Notes: generated by a model not told the origin, from the sequence alone. Shown: positions 46,072 through 55,209, counted from the first letter of the stretch. The stretch: 64,000 nucleotides of DNA from Microcystis aeruginosa FD4 (GCF_009792235.1 NZ_CP046973.1:5385502-5449501), one strand, 5' to 3'. A program made the numbers and translations.

Positions 46072-46553
46072 GCAGGGGGAATAACTTCTAAAGGAATACT
46101 TTCAGTTTCTCCCTCTTTAGATGGATTGACATCCGGACTTTTTTCTGCATCTGGAGTTTTTTCCACCGCTTTGGTTTCTGAGGTGGGGGGATTTTCGGGG
46201 GTTACTTCTGGACTGGGGTTATTTTCCGGGATGGGAGTGAATTCCACTGGGGTTTCGCTTTCAGGAGACGGGGAAACTTCGGGGGAAACTTCGATATTAC
46301 GGGTAGTTTCTGGGGGAGTTTCTTCTATCTGGGGGGATTCTGGGGTAGTTGCGGGGGGAGATTCCGGGGTAGTTGCGGGGGTGTCTTCGCTGGTTTTTTC
46401 TTCTTCCCGGGGACAGGCTGCCGATTCTAAACCGAGATGACATCGGACTTCTTCCCGTCCCAAAGATACGGCAATTCCCGACACCGACATTAATAAAGCT
46501 AGGATGGGTAAGATATTCTTCATAAAATTAGACTTGATTCTACTCCTCGACAT
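46065..46553 (-). CDS. Membrane-anchored Pro/Glu/Thr-rich protein of unknown function
   Basis: A 162-residue protein if started at ATG 46551-46553 (MSRSRIKSNFMKN); another ATG follows at 46523. An uncleaved signal or single helix (NILPILALLMSVSGIAVSL) is followed by a region rich in Pro, Glu, Ser and Thr (TTPESPPATTPESPQIEETP), probably disordered. It starts 14 bp behind the substrate-binding gene and is probably co-transcribed with it. No domain is recognised. Confidence 0.6.
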   Translation of the reverse strand: MSRSRIKSNFMKNILPILALLMSVSGIAVSLGREEVRCHLGLESAACPREEEKTSEDTPATTPESPPATTPESPQIEETPPETTRNIEVSPEVSPSPESETPVEFTPIPENNPSPEVTPENPPTSETKAVEKTPDAEKSPDVNPSKEGETESIPLEVIPPAQ

Positions 46554-46566
46554 CACATTGTCTATT

Positions 46567-48180
46567 TTAGATAGGATCGAACTGATATTGAGAACCCTTT
46601 GGCCCTTCATTGCCGCGATTAGCGCGCACCAGGGGAACTTGATTAAAAATGTTAAAATCCGTGGTGCTTCCCTGCAAGGTGATTCCTTGATTTAAAGTTT
46701 CGACTACAGTAGCACGGTCAGAACTTTTAGCGATCGCTTCTCCTAATACTTTCATGGTATCGTAGGCGGTAGCAGTACGCCAACTGACGCGACCGCGCCA
46801 ACTTTTCAGCGCATCTTTAGCAAAAGGATCCGTTGCTTGGAAACTCCAAGGTACTGCTAGAATTAATCCGTCAATGCTATCTGCTCCTTGAATAAGAATA
46901 TCGGGTGTATAAAGTTCATTTCCGCCTAATAAGAGCATTCCTGACGATTCTTGGGCAATAGCCACGGCTTGATTTGTGCGATCGCCATCTTTACTCAGGG
47001 CCAAAAATACCACCCTAGCACCGGCTTGTTTTGCCTGATCTATGGCAGTTTTAGCGTTAAAATTGGCTTTAGTTGTGTCTATTTCCTTAACTATCTTGCC
47101 TCTAGGTTCTTTTATCGCTTTAGCAAAGGAATCCTTTAATTTTTGACTATAGGGACTATCGGAATTATAAAAAAGAACCACTGACGGAGAATTTTCTTGC
47201 TTACTAGCATAATTAGCCAAAGTTTTGGCCACTGCTTCCAGATAACTACCCAAAACTTCCTGAGATTTATCCTTAAGGGGAATAGTTTTCAGGGTTGATT
47301 TTCCCGTTTGACTAACACTGGTAGTCAGGGGAGAAAGAATCGCTAATCCTTCTTTTTCGTAACTTTCAATCGCTTTTTGACTAAAAGGATCGATTCCGTG
47401 GCCCATAACTGCCAAAACTTGACCGGATTGAATCAGGTCATCGGCTATTGCTTTTGATTGTAACCCACCGCCATCATTAGCGATGACTATTTCCAAAGGA
47501 TTACCAGGATTAGAATTATTAAACTCCTCTTGATACCTGGCCACACCTCGGAGAATTTCCTTGGCGCTGTTGGGGTCGTTAGCGATGGGGACAACGACGG
47601 CTATAGTATTTTGATTACCTTTTTGTCTAGCTTTGGCGTTATTGTAATAGATTTTGCCTTCCGGATCGTTTGCTTGGGGAGTGGCTGCTAGTTGATAAGC
47701 TGCGATCGCATTTGCCCAATCTTCCTTTTTAAAGGCCGCTGCGCCTTTTTCTTTGTTAGGAGTGGAATTAAGCAGTATTTTCTCACCTTGGCTAAATAAA
47801 TCGGGATTTTTAGCGGTATTACTCACAAAAGTTGCCTTGGTTTGCTTGTCTGGGGTTTCTTCCAGGACCACTTCGGGAGTATCGGGTTTGGGAATCAGCA
47901 TTTGCAATAGACTCCAACCCCCTAAACCTGCGGTTAAAGCGGTAATTATCAAAGCGAAGGGAAGTAACCAGTTCGATTTTTGGCCAACTCTAGTTGTACC
48001 ACCCGGGGACACCACCACCGTGGTTTTAACCGTCGTTGTGACGGGATCCATCGCTTCCCTAGGTAGGCCACAGATAGGACAATCAGGAGTAGTATTTTCG
48101 CAGGGTTCATGACCTCCCGTAATCGCTTGCGGATAGGTTTTACCATCTTTAGGGATACCGTCACATTGCCAAGTAGTCAT
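46567..48180 (-). CDS. Zn-ribbon and membrane-anchored ABC-type substrate-binding protein
   Basis: A 537-residue protein. The N-terminus has Cys pairs suited to a small zinc ribbon (MTTWQCDGIPKDG, PCENTTPDCPICGLPRE). A membrane helix follows at about 70-93 (LLPFALIITALTAGLGGWSL). A short TPR-like piece (GAAAFKKEDWANAIAAYQLA) leads into a periplasmic binding protein domain of the branched-chain amino acid / Leu-type family (TIAVVVPIANDPNSAKEILR; GLAILSPLTTS; GRVSWRTATAYDTMKVLGEA). No transporter permease is adjacent, so a role as a receptor or sensor is as likely as transport. The ATG at 48180 directly follows a CTGATAA-type heptamer array with no Shine-Dalgarno. Confidence 0.8.
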   Translation of the reverse strand: MTTWQCDGIPKDGKTYPQAITGGHEPCENTTPDCPICGLPREAMDPVTTTVKTTVVVSPGGTTRVGQKSNWLLPFALIITALTAGLGGWSLLQMLIPKPDTPEVVLEETPDKQTKATFVSNTAKNPDLFSQGEKILLNSTPNKEKGAAAFKKEDWANAIAAYQLAATPQANDPEGKIYYNNAKARQKGNQNTIAVVVPIANDPNSAKEILRGVARYQEEFNNSNPGNPLEIVIANDGGGLQSKAIADDLIQSGQVLAVMGHGIDPFSQKAIESYEKEGLAILSPLTTSVSQTGKSTLKTIPLKDKSQEVLGSYLEAVAKTLANYASKQENSPSVVLFYNSDSPYSQKLKDSFAKAIKEPRGKIVKEIDTTKANFNAKTAIDQAKQAGARVVFLALSKDGDRTNQAVAIAQESSGMLLLGGNELYTPDILIQGADSIDGLILAVPWSFQATDPFAKDALKSWRGRVSWRTATAYDTMKVLGEAIAKSSDRATVVETLNQGITLQGSTTDFNIFNQVPLVRANRGNEGPKGSQYQFDPI

Positions 48181-48181
48181 A

Positions 48182-48430
48182 ATCAGTTATCAGTTATCAG
48201 TGGGTAAGTTATCAGTGGGTAAGTTATCAGTTATCAGTTATCAGTTATCAGTTATCAGTGGGTAAGTTATCAGTGGGTAAGTTATCAGATTTGAGTTTTA
48301 AGTGAGCAGTATGTGTTAAGTGAGCAGTATTAAATAGCAGTTTCTTGCCATCTTTTCACTGTTTACTGATTACTGTTTACTGTTTACTGGTCACTGTTTA
48401 CTGATTACTGTTTACTGGTCACTGGTCACT
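48182..48430. repeat. Heptanucleotide repeat arrays between substrate-binding and iron permease genes
   Basis: Three families of heptamer-like units follow each other: ATCAGTT with GGGTAAGTTATCAGT variants (48182-48290), TAAGTGAGCAGTAT (48300-48330), and ACTGTTT/ACTGATT/ACTGGTC (about 48356-48430). The left array touches the start codon of the substrate-binding gene; the right array encodes the last codons of the iron permease gene. Confidence 0.8.
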
Positions 48431-49332
48431 GTTTGAGGACGTTCTCGTAAGCTTTGGAAATAGAGGCCACCGATAAGCAGTAAAAAGAGGATATAAGCAA
48501 CAATTTGACTGATATAGAGGTTTTGACGATAACCAAACAGGGATTTAAGCAGGAGTCCGGGGAAAGTGCGATCGCTCAAAATTTGGGAACCGTCCCAAAC
48601 TTGAAAACCGAGAAGACAGGAGGAGGGGAGAGAAGGACAGAAATTGCGATAAAAAGGGTCAATTTCACTTAAAAGACCGATTCCTGCGTCGATATGTTTC
48701 AAAACACCGATGAGTAATCCCGCAACGATTAAGAGCAGGAAAGTCCCCATAATTTGGAAAAAGAGACGGATATTAATTTTTACTTCCCCTGCAAATAGGA
48801 GAATTCCCAACAAAGTCGCGACACTTAACCCCGCTATCGCACCGAGGGTTTGTAGCTGCCAATCTTTTTGGAATTGGGCCAGGATAAAGAGGACAGTTTC
48901 AAATCCCTCTCGCAAGACAGCGATAAAAACGAGCAGAAAAATCGCTTTTCCTGCCCCATTTTCCGATTTTAAACCCACTTTTACCGCACTTTCTACCTCA
49001 GACTTCAAGGATTTGGCCTGTTGAGTCATCCAAATTAACATCCAACTCAACATCAAAACGGCAATCAGTCCAAAAGTGGCGGCCAGTAATTCCTTGAGCA
49101 TTGGTACGAATGGACTAGGAGAGGCATCCACTTGCAAAAGGATTCCCCCTAACAAAATACCGACCAAAACACTAGCGACTACTCCTGCACCAATACCACG
49201 ATACACCCATGAGTTAAGTTGCGATCGACCCGATTTTTGTAAACAAGCGAGGACAATTCCCACCACTAAAGCGGCCTCGAAACCTTCCCGGAGAGTGATA
49301 ATAAAAGTGGGTAAAGCGGAACTGAGATTCAT
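48412..49332 (-). CDS. FTR1 family iron permease
   Basis: A 306-residue polytopic membrane protein of the FTR1/OFeT iron permease family. Two REGFE motifs are visible, one near the N-terminus (ITLREGFEAALVVGIVLACL) and one in the middle (AVLREGFETVLFILAQF), as needed for iron coordination, with seven or so membrane helices. The C-terminal residues VTSDQ come from a heptamer repeat array. The bacterioferritin-like protein lies 35 bp upstream on the same strand, so uptake and storage of iron may be co-expressed. Confidence 0.85.
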   Translation of the reverse strand: MNLSSALPTFIITLREGFEAALVVGIVLACLQKSGRSQLNSWVYRGIGAGVVASVLVGILLGGILLQVDASPSPFVPMLKELLAATFGLIAVLMLSWMLIWMTQQAKSLKSEVESAVKVGLKSENGAGKAIFLLVFIAVLREGFETVLFILAQFQKDWQLQTLGAIAGLSVATLLGILLFAGEVKINIRLFFQIMGTFLLLIVAGLLIGVLKHIDAGIGLLSEIDPFYRNFCPSLPSSCLLGFQVWDGSQILSDRTFPGLLLKSLFGYRQNLYISQIVAYILFLLLIGGLYFQSLRERPQTVTSDQ

Positions 49333-49367
49333 AAGCTAGTCGATAAACTTCTAGCTTTGATCCTAGC

Positions 49368-49802
49368 TTAAGCAAAATCCCGCAGCATCTTGCGAATTTC
49401 CAGATTGTGTAATTCTTCTTGTCCGATCATACCGCGAGCGAATTCTTCTAGGTAAATACTGGCATCTTCGACGGTTTCTAGGAGTGCTTTGTACAAATCA
49501 AGGGATTTTTTCTCATGATTGAGGCTCTCACTCAAGATTGCTTTGATATTATGTTCATAGCTTTCCTCGATGGGGGCAATTTTTAAGCTAGGATGACCTT
49601 CTAAACCGGTGAGAATTTCCCCAACTTGTTGCGCGTGGGTGAGGGACTCCGTGGCCTGAGTCTGGAAAAATTGGACAATGGGGATGCGATGGGGCCCTGT
49701 CACCATCAGGGAATAGTGGGTATAACGGACAACTCCCGCTAGTTCAAATTCCATGATTTCGTTCAGTTGTTCGATGGTTTTGTCTCTGTCTAGTTCTCGC
49801 AT
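49368..49802 (-). CDS. Bacterioferritin-like protein
   Basis: A 144-residue four-helix protein of the ferritin-like superfamily, close in length to bacterioferritin (about 155). Ligand-type positions: MEFELAGVVRYTHYS (Glu/His), ATESLTHAQQVGEIL, ESYEHNIKAILSESLNHE, and GQEELHNLEIRKML at the end. The Met that binds haem in bacterioferritin is not obvious. It is followed by the iron permease gene, and together they suggest an iron uptake-storage pair. Confidence 0.8.
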   Translation of the reverse strand: MRELDRDKTIEQLNEIMEFELAGVVRYTHYSLMVTGPHRIPIVQFFQTQATESLTHAQQVGEILTGLEGHPSLKIAPIEESYEHNIKAILSESLNHEKKSLDLYKALLETVEDASIYLEEFARGMIGQEELHNLEIRKMLRDFA

Positions 49803-49849
49803 AAGATTCTCAATAATTTGTCTCTAATTGCAATTGTAGCTAATCCAGA

Positions 49850-50014
49850 CTGGCTAAATAAATCTTAAAACCTTGTTGGCTAATATCTTTAGGCTTTTTT
49901 GCCATCAAAAAAGTGCCAGATATTGGAGCAATCGGGGGGAAATTTTAGGCACTTTTTCCCTGAAAATGCCTAAAACCCCACACACCCCACAAAAAACCTT
50001 TTCAGCAAACCCTA
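49850..50014. repeat. Miniature inverted-repeat element, TAGGG..GCTGAATAA family, copy 3
   Basis: The right end TTTTCAGCAAACCCTA and an imperfect left end TGGCTAAATAAATC match the other copies. The interior shares with copy 1 CCTTGTTGG, a TTTTTGCC/CCCTGAAAA pair and the CACACCCCAC stretch. It lies between two genes and does not touch either. Confidence 0.6.
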
Positions 50015-50031
50015 GGTACTGCAAAAGGATT

Positions 50032-50898
50032 TTAGCCGGGGGAATAGCAACTCAAGAGGTCATTAAAGGTTTCATTTTGCCTTAAACTATCGAAAACAAA
50101 GTTATTACGCGCTAATTCGCCGCAAATATCCGGTTCTATGTCTAGAGCTTCCCGTAAACAGTCGATCGCTTTTTGTTGTTGACCGAGGGCGGCATAACAG
50201 CAGGCGGAATTATACCACGCATAGCGATCATTTTGATCGATTTTTAACGATTCTTCATAACAGGCGATCGCTTCTGTTAAACGCTGTAATTCCTGTAGGA
50301 TCACACCCTGTTGATACCAGGACCAGTAATCTTGCGGTCGGATATCGAGGGCGGTACGATAATTAAATAAAGCCTCTTGGGGATTGCCCCAATCCCGGAA
50401 AGCGTCGCCGCGACGATACCAGGCCCAATAATCCCGGGGTCGCGCCGCCAGGGCCAGATCGTAGGAAGTAATAGCGCGTTCGTAGTTTTTGAGCAATCGA
50501 TAGGCCTCCCCTTGCCGGTAGGCAGCCCAATAGTCCCCCGGACTATGACTTAGGGCCCGTTGAAAACAAGCGATCGCTTTTTGGTAGTCCTTTAATTCCT
50601 GTAGATAAACACAACCTTGATCATACCAAGCCCAATAGTTATCGTCCTTTACCTGTGCGGCGTTAGCATAACTTTGAGCGGCTTCTTCATACATTCCCAA
50701 GTCTTCTAGTATCATACCCCTTTTGTACCATGCCCAATAATCATCTGGATAATATTCTAAGGCTTTTTCGTAGCTGATTAAGGCTCCAAAATAGTCCATT
50801 CTTTCTTTTAAAATATTGCCTTGGTCATACCAATCCCGATAGGTATCCGGACGGCATTCGAGCGCTCGATAGACAGTGAGTAGATAGGTCATAGTCAT
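50032..50898 (-). CDS. TPR repeat protein
   Basis: A 288-residue protein that is mainly tetratricopeptide repeats of 34 residues, with the recurrent signature DYWAWYxRGxxxxxLGxYEEA; seven repeats are visible, all unusually rich in Trp and Tyr. TPRs form helical scaffolds for protein-protein contacts. No signal peptide is present. The start is the first ATG at 50898, with another two codons later. Confidence 0.85.
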   Translation of the reverse strand: MTMTYLLTVYRALECRPDTYRDWYDQGNILKERMDYFGALISYEKALEYYPDDYWAWYKRGMILEDLGMYEEAAQSYANAAQVKDDNYWAWYDQGCVYLQELKDYQKAIACFQRALSHSPGDYWAAYRQGEAYRLLKNYERAITSYDLALAARPRDYWAWYRRGDAFRDWGNPQEALFNYRTALDIRPQDYWSWYQQGVILQELQRLTEAIACYEESLKIDQNDRYAWYNSACCYAALGQQQKAIDCLREALDIEPDICGELARNNFVFDSLRQNETFNDLLSCYSPG

Positions 50899-51302
50899 TA
50901 ATCTTTAACGGAGGCAGCAGTCAGGAGGTGGGAGTCTGGAGGCAGGAGTCTGGAGTCTGGAGAATTAAGAATGAGCATTAATTAGGGCTGGCTGAATAAA
51001 TGTGAAATGTAGGCAAGGTAAGGGTTTTGTGGCTTTACGAGCGAAACAGGTGCAAGATTTTGAGAGAATCATGCTTCAAAACCTTGTGTCTTCATCGGCC
51101 CGCGTCCTGTAGGGGCGAAGCATTCGGGCAATAACCTATCGGTGAAACCGTAGATTTTCTATCCGAATGCTTCGCCCGTACTTTTTGCTGCAAACCCTAG
51201 TTAGAGCCGTCAGTCTTATCAGTTACCAGTTATCAGTGGGGGTGTTCGGTGGGCAGTGGGGGAACTGGCGATCGCAATTGATCGCCATTTGCTTTGACAC
51301 TT
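50899..51302. other. Intergenic region, mainly a miniature element
   Basis: The inverted-repeat unit at 50983-51199 (see next entry) is flanked by short gaps with CAGTTACCAGTTATCAGTG-type heptamer traces at about 51213-51236. Nothing else is recognised. Confidence 0.5.
50983..51199. repeat. Miniature inverted-repeat element, TAGGG..GCTGAATAA family, copy 4
   Basis: Left end TAGGGCTGGCTGAATAAATG, inverse of right end TAGGGTTTGCAGCAAAAAG; 217 bp. It encloses a hairpin made of GGGCGAAGCATTCGG (51114 on) and its inverse CCGAATGCTTCGCCC (51162-51177). The hairpin belongs to the GTAGGGGCG group. Confidence 0.6.
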
Positions 51303-52988
51303 TTAGAACAGGTCTAGATCTGTTAAAGCGCCGAGACTGCTAGAGGAGACTAACTTAGCGTATTTGCCGAGAATTCCCGTTTTATAGCGTGAGGGTCGCG
51401 GTTGCCAATGGTTACGACGACGGACTAATTCTTCCTCCGATACATTTAAACTCAAGAGACGCTGACGAGCATCAATAGTAATTTGATCCCCTTCCTCGAC
51501 TAGAGCAATTGTACCACCTACTGCCGCTTCGGGAGCGACGTGACCGACCACCAGACCGTAGGTTCCCCCGGAAAAACGACCATCGGTAATTAATCCCACG
51601 GAATCCCCTAAACCGGCGCCGATAATTGCCGAAGTGGGGGCCAACATTTCCCGCATACCCGGTCCACCTACTGGTCCCTCGTAACGGACAACCACCACAT
51701 CCCCGGCTTCAATTTTTCCGGCTAAAATTGCCTCTAAACAGGTTTCTTCCGACTCAAACACCCGCGCAGGCCCAGTGATTACCGGAGTTTTCACGCCGCT
51801 AATTTTGGCCACAGACCCCTCTGTGGCCAGATTTCCTTTTAAAATGGCTAAATGACCCTCTTTATAGACAGGATTGCTAAAAGGACGGATAACATCTTGG
51901 CCTGACGGCGGTTGGTCGGGAATATCGGCTAAAATCTCGGCGATAGTCTGACCGCTAATGGTGAGAGCATCCCCATGTAGTAAACCATTAACCAGCAGAA
52001 TTTTCATCACTTGGGGAATACCGCCGGCTTTATGTAGATCCACGGTAACGTAACGCCCGGAGGGTTTAAGATCGCAGATAACCGGTACACGCTGCCGGAT
52101 AGTTTCAAAATCATCGATCGATAATTCTACCCCCATGGTGCGGGAAATGGCTAAAAGGTGCAGGACAGCGTTAGTGGAACCTCCCACCGCCATAATTACC
52201 GAAATCGCGTTTTCAAAGGCTTTACGGGTCAAAATTTGGCTGGGTAGAATCTGTTTTCTAATCGCCTCGACTAAAACCTTGGCCGATTCTTCGGTACTAT
52301 CGGCTTTTTCCTCATCTTCGGCGGCCATGGTCGAGGAATAGGGTAAACTCATGCCCATGGCTTCAAAAATGGAAGACATGGTATTAGCAGTAAACATTCC
52401 ACCACAGGAACCAGCACCGGGGCAAGCGTTGCGTTCAATTCCGGTTAGGTCTTCTTCACTGATTTTACCGGCGCTGTACTGTCCCACCGCTTCAAAGGCA
52501 CTGACCACGGTTAAATCGCAATCTTTGTAGCGCCCCGGTTTAATCGTGCCACCATAGACGAAAATAGCGGGAATATTCATCCGGGCCATGGCAATCATTG
52601 CCCCCGGCATATTTTTGTCACAACCCCCGATAGCGAGGACTCCATCGAGACTTTGACCATTACAGACCGTTTCAATGGAATCGGCGATTACTTCCCTAGA
52701 AACGAGAGAATATTTCATCCCTTCTGTTCCCATGGAAATTCCGTCACTAATGGTGATAGTCCCGAAAAGTTGCGGCATTCCCCCCGCTAATCTGGTGGCT
52801 GCTTCGGCGCGCATTGCTAAATCATTAATTCCCATGTTACAGGGGGTAATGGTGCTAAATCCGTTAGCGATGCCGATGATTGGTTTGCTAAAGTCCTCAT
52901 CCCCAAAACCTACCGCTCTTAACATGGCCCGATTGGGACTGCGTTGGGTACCTTGGGTAACAATGCGACTTCTGTAGTTATCTGCCAT
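51303..52988 (-). CDS. ilvD: Dihydroxy-acid dehydratase
   Basis: A 561-residue protein with the start at ATG 52986-52988 (MADNYRSRIVTQG), the usual length of the family. It catalyses the third step of valine, leucine and isoleucine synthesis: dehydration of 2,3-dihydroxy-3-methylbutanoate and its ethyl homologue to the 2-oxo acids. Iron-sulphur cluster cysteines are visible in AIGGCDKNMPGAMIAMAR and in NACPGAGSCGGMFTANTMSS. GMREMLAPTSAIIGAGLGDS and GRFSGGTYGLVVGHVAPEA are further conserved blocks. No other branched-chain genes are adjacent, as is common in cyanobacteria. Confidence 0.97.
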   Translation of the reverse strand: MADNYRSRIVTQGTQRSPNRAMLRAVGFGDEDFSKPIIGIANGFSTITPCNMGINDLAMRAEAATRLAGGMPQLFGTITISDGISMGTEGMKYSLVSREVIADSIETVCNGQSLDGVLAIGGCDKNMPGAMIAMARMNIPAIFVYGGTIKPGRYKDCDLTVVSAFEAVGQYSAGKISEEDLTGIERNACPGAGSCGGMFTANTMSSIFEAMGMSLPYSSTMAAEDEEKADSTEESAKVLVEAIRKQILPSQILTRKAFENAISVIMAVGGSTNAVLHLLAISRTMGVELSIDDFETIRQRVPVICDLKPSGRYVTVDLHKAGGIPQVMKILLVNGLLHGDALTISGQTIAEILADIPDQPPSGQDVIRPFSNPVYKEGHLAILKGNLATEGSVAKISGVKTPVITGPARVFESEETCLEAILAGKIEAGDVVVVRYEGPVGGPGMREMLAPTSAIIGAGLGDSVGLITDGRFSGGTYGLVVGHVAPEAAVGGTIALVEEGDQITIDARQRLLSLNVSEEELVRRRNHWQPRPSRYKTGILGKYAKLVSSSSLGALTDLDLF

Positions 52989-53110
52989 AACTTTATCTTT
53001 CTCCAATGGCGGCTGACGGGTGCGATCGCTGCTCAAGTTCTCTAATCGCACCTTATATTTCTATTTTCTGACTTTTGGCCGCTCTGAGCAGGTTTTAGGA
53101 CAGCCCATCT

Positions 53111-53323
53111 CTAAAGAAAATATAAAACTGTGGGATTATTCAGCAATAACGAAGAGGCTATGGCCTTAGAAACTTTCGGAATTTTTTGGTGAAAAGTAGG
53201 TTGTCTTGGCATTTTGTCTGTTAATTTAGCATAAAGAGTAACGAAGAGTCCGAAAAATTCGGGTAAGTAGGTTTCGACAATATCTTTCCAGGGACTGTCG
53301 AAAGATGTACTTGGTTCAGTCAT
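53111..53323 (-). pseudogene. 5' fragment of a fourth tandem DUF4351/Rpn-type gene
   Basis: From ATG 53321-53323 it repeats the first residues of the neighbouring copies (MTEPSTSFDSPWKDIVETYL PEFF) and then departs into an unrelated tail (KMPRQPTFHQKIPKVSKAIA to YFL). It overlaps the third copy by 8 nt, just as the full copies overlap each other. The tail may come from another element. The rest of the gene is missing. Confidence 0.7.
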
Positions 53324-54272
53324 GGTTTTGGGATAACCAGTGGAGCAAATCTGCCTCATTTTCAAAGTCCAGCAGAGCTTCTCCCAAGTCTTCCAATTGT
53401 TTAACAGATAATTGACGTATCTGTTTCTCGACACTGGTTGTAACTTGACCGAGACGACGGTTTAGTAAGCGTAATACCAGGGTGGCTTCACCTCGCTGCA
53501 TTCCCTGTTCAATTCCCTGTTCAATTCCCAATCTTTCCACGCTAGTAATATAAGGCATCCTCGTTTCCTCCTCTAGTTGACGGATTTCCCGCCAGAATTC
53601 TTGTTCTAAGTTTTTTGGCAAACTCATCAGCCAATCAATAAACCTGAACAGGTTGATGACATCTTGCCTTTGGTAGCCTTGTTGGTATAACCTCCTTGTC
53701 AGTGACAATTTCCATTCCAGTCTTTCCTGTCTGTTATTCCGCGTCTGATGCGCTTTTAAATGCGCCATGACGACGGTAGCAAAGGGGTTGCGGTTATTGA
53801 CTAAGGCTTCCCAATCTTGTCCTAAGTCTAACAATTTTACGACGGGAAAGGAAAAATTAATTTGACAGCCGAAGATTTCATAGCCAAATTCAGAGGGTCG
53901 CCAATTGCTATTCTCATCTCCTAAGACGATAAAACTAGCGACTCTGCGTCGATATTTGTCAAAGATTCTATAGTGATAAACATAGATTCTTTCGGCAAAT
54001 TGTGACTCATACTGGCTCTGGATTTCTAGGTGAATAAGTATCCAAGTTTCTTCCCCATCTTTGAGATAAACTTTGACTAATTTATCGACAAAACGTTTAC
54101 CTAATTCGGCATCTCTGACAACTTGTCTAAGTTCTTGGTCAAGAAAATCAAAACCTCTTTCCCAGTCAATAGCTGTGTAAGCATTGGGGAAGAAGAAGGC
54201 GAAAAATTCGGGTAGATAAGTTTCGACAATATCTTTCCAGGGACTGTCGAAAGATGTACTTGGTTCAGTCAT
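53316..54272 (-). CDS. DUF4351/Rpn family nuclease-like protein, tandem copy 3
   Basis: A 318-residue protein of the cyanobacterial DUF4351/Rpn (recombination-promoting nuclease, PD-(D/E)XK) type. The core is FDFLDQELRQVVRDAELGKR followed by FVDKLVKVY and WILIHLEIQSQ with the ExQ motif. The C-terminal DUF4351 part reads LVLRLLNRRLGQVTTSVEKQ to HWLSQNHD, after a GIEQGIEQGM repeat. The ATG lies inside the previous copy: start and stop overlap by 8 nt (ATGACTGA), so translation is probably coupled. It is nearly identical to copies 1 and 2. Role unknown; members are often multi-copy. Confidence 0.8.
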   Translation of the reverse strand: MTEPSTSFDSPWKDIVETYLPEFFAFFFPNAYTAIDWERGFDFLDQELRQVVRDAELGKRFVDKLVKVYLKDGEETWILIHLEIQSQYESQFAERIYVYHYRIFDKYRRRVASFIVLGDENSNWRPSEFGYEIFGCQINFSFPVVKLLDLGQDWEALVNNRNPFATVVMAHLKAHQTRNNRQERLEWKLSLTRRLYQQGYQRQDVINLFRFIDWLMSLPKNLEQEFWREIRQLEEETRMPYITSVERLGIEQGIEQGMQRGEATLVLRLLNRRLGQVTTSVEKQIRQLSVKQLEDLGEALLDFENEADLLHWLSQNHD

Positions 54273-55209
54273 GGTTTTGGGACAGCCAGTGGAGCAAATC
54301 TGCCTCATTTTCAAAGTCCAGGAGAGCTTCTCCCAAGTCTTCCAATTGCTCAACAGATAATTGACGGACCTGTTTCTCGACACTGGTTGTAACTTGACCG
54401 AGACGACGGTTTAGTAAGCGTAATACCAGGGTGGCTTCACCTCGCTGCATTCCCTGTTCAATCCCCAATCTTTCCACGCTAGTAATATAAGGCATCCTCG
54501 TTTCCTCCTCCCATTGACGGATTTCCCGCCAGAATTCTTGTTCTAAGTTTTTTGGCAAACTCATCAGCCAATCAATAAACCTGAACAGGTTGATGACATC
54601 TTGCCTTTGGTAGCCTTGTTGGTATAACCTCCTTGTCAGTGACAATTTCCATTCCAGTCTTTCCTGTCTGTTATTCCGCGTCTGATGCGCTTTTAAATGC
54701 GCCATGACGACGGTAGCAAAGGGGTTACGGTTATTGACTAAGGCTTCCCAATCTTGTCCTAAGTCTAACAATTTTACGACGGGAAAGGAGAAATTAACTT
54801 GACAGCCGAAGATTTCATAGCCAAATTCAGAGGGTCGCCAATTGCTATTCTCATCTCCTAAGACGATAAAACTAGCGACTCTGCGTCGATATTTGTCAAA
54901 GATTCTATAGTGATAAACATAGATTCTTTCGGCAAATTGTGACTCATACTGGCTCTGGATTTCTAGGTGAATAAGTATCCAAGTTTCTTCCCCATCTTTG
55001 AGATAAACTTTGACTAATTTATCGACAAAACGTTTACCTAATTCGGCATCTCTGACAACTTGTCTAAGTTCTTGGTCAAGAAAATCAAAACCTCTTTCCC
55101 AGTCAATAGCTGTATAAGCATCGGGGAAGAAGAAGGCGAAAAATTCGGGTAGATAAGTTTCGACAATATCTTTCCAGGGACTGTCGAAAGATGTACTTGG
55201 TTCAGTCAT
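54265..55209 (-). CDS. DUF4351/Rpn family nuclease-like protein, tandem copy 2
   Basis: 314 residues, almost identical to its two neighbours. It differs by one fewer GIEQ unit (GIEQGMQRGEAT) and a handful of substitutions (for example FPDAYTAIDW for FPNAYTAIDW, and RQWEEETRMP). It overlaps both neighbours by 8 nt. The ATG at 55207-55209 is chosen because the longer open frame upstream is only the end of the previous copy read in another phase. Confidence 0.8.
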   Translation of the reverse strand: MTEPSTSFDSPWKDIVETYLPEFFAFFFPDAYTAIDWERGFDFLDQELRQVVRDAELGKRFVDKLVKVYLKDGEETWILIHLEIQSQYESQFAERIYVYHYRIFDKYRRRVASFIVLGDENSNWRPSEFGYEIFGCQVNFSFPVVKLLDLGQDWEALVNNRNPFATVVMAHLKAHQTRNNRQERLEWKLSLTRRLYQQGYQRQDVINLFRFIDWLMSLPKNLEQEFWREIRQWEEETRMPYITSVERLGIEQGMQRGEATLVLRLLNRRLGQVTTSVEKQVRQLSVEQLEDLGEALLDFENEADLLHWLSQNHD

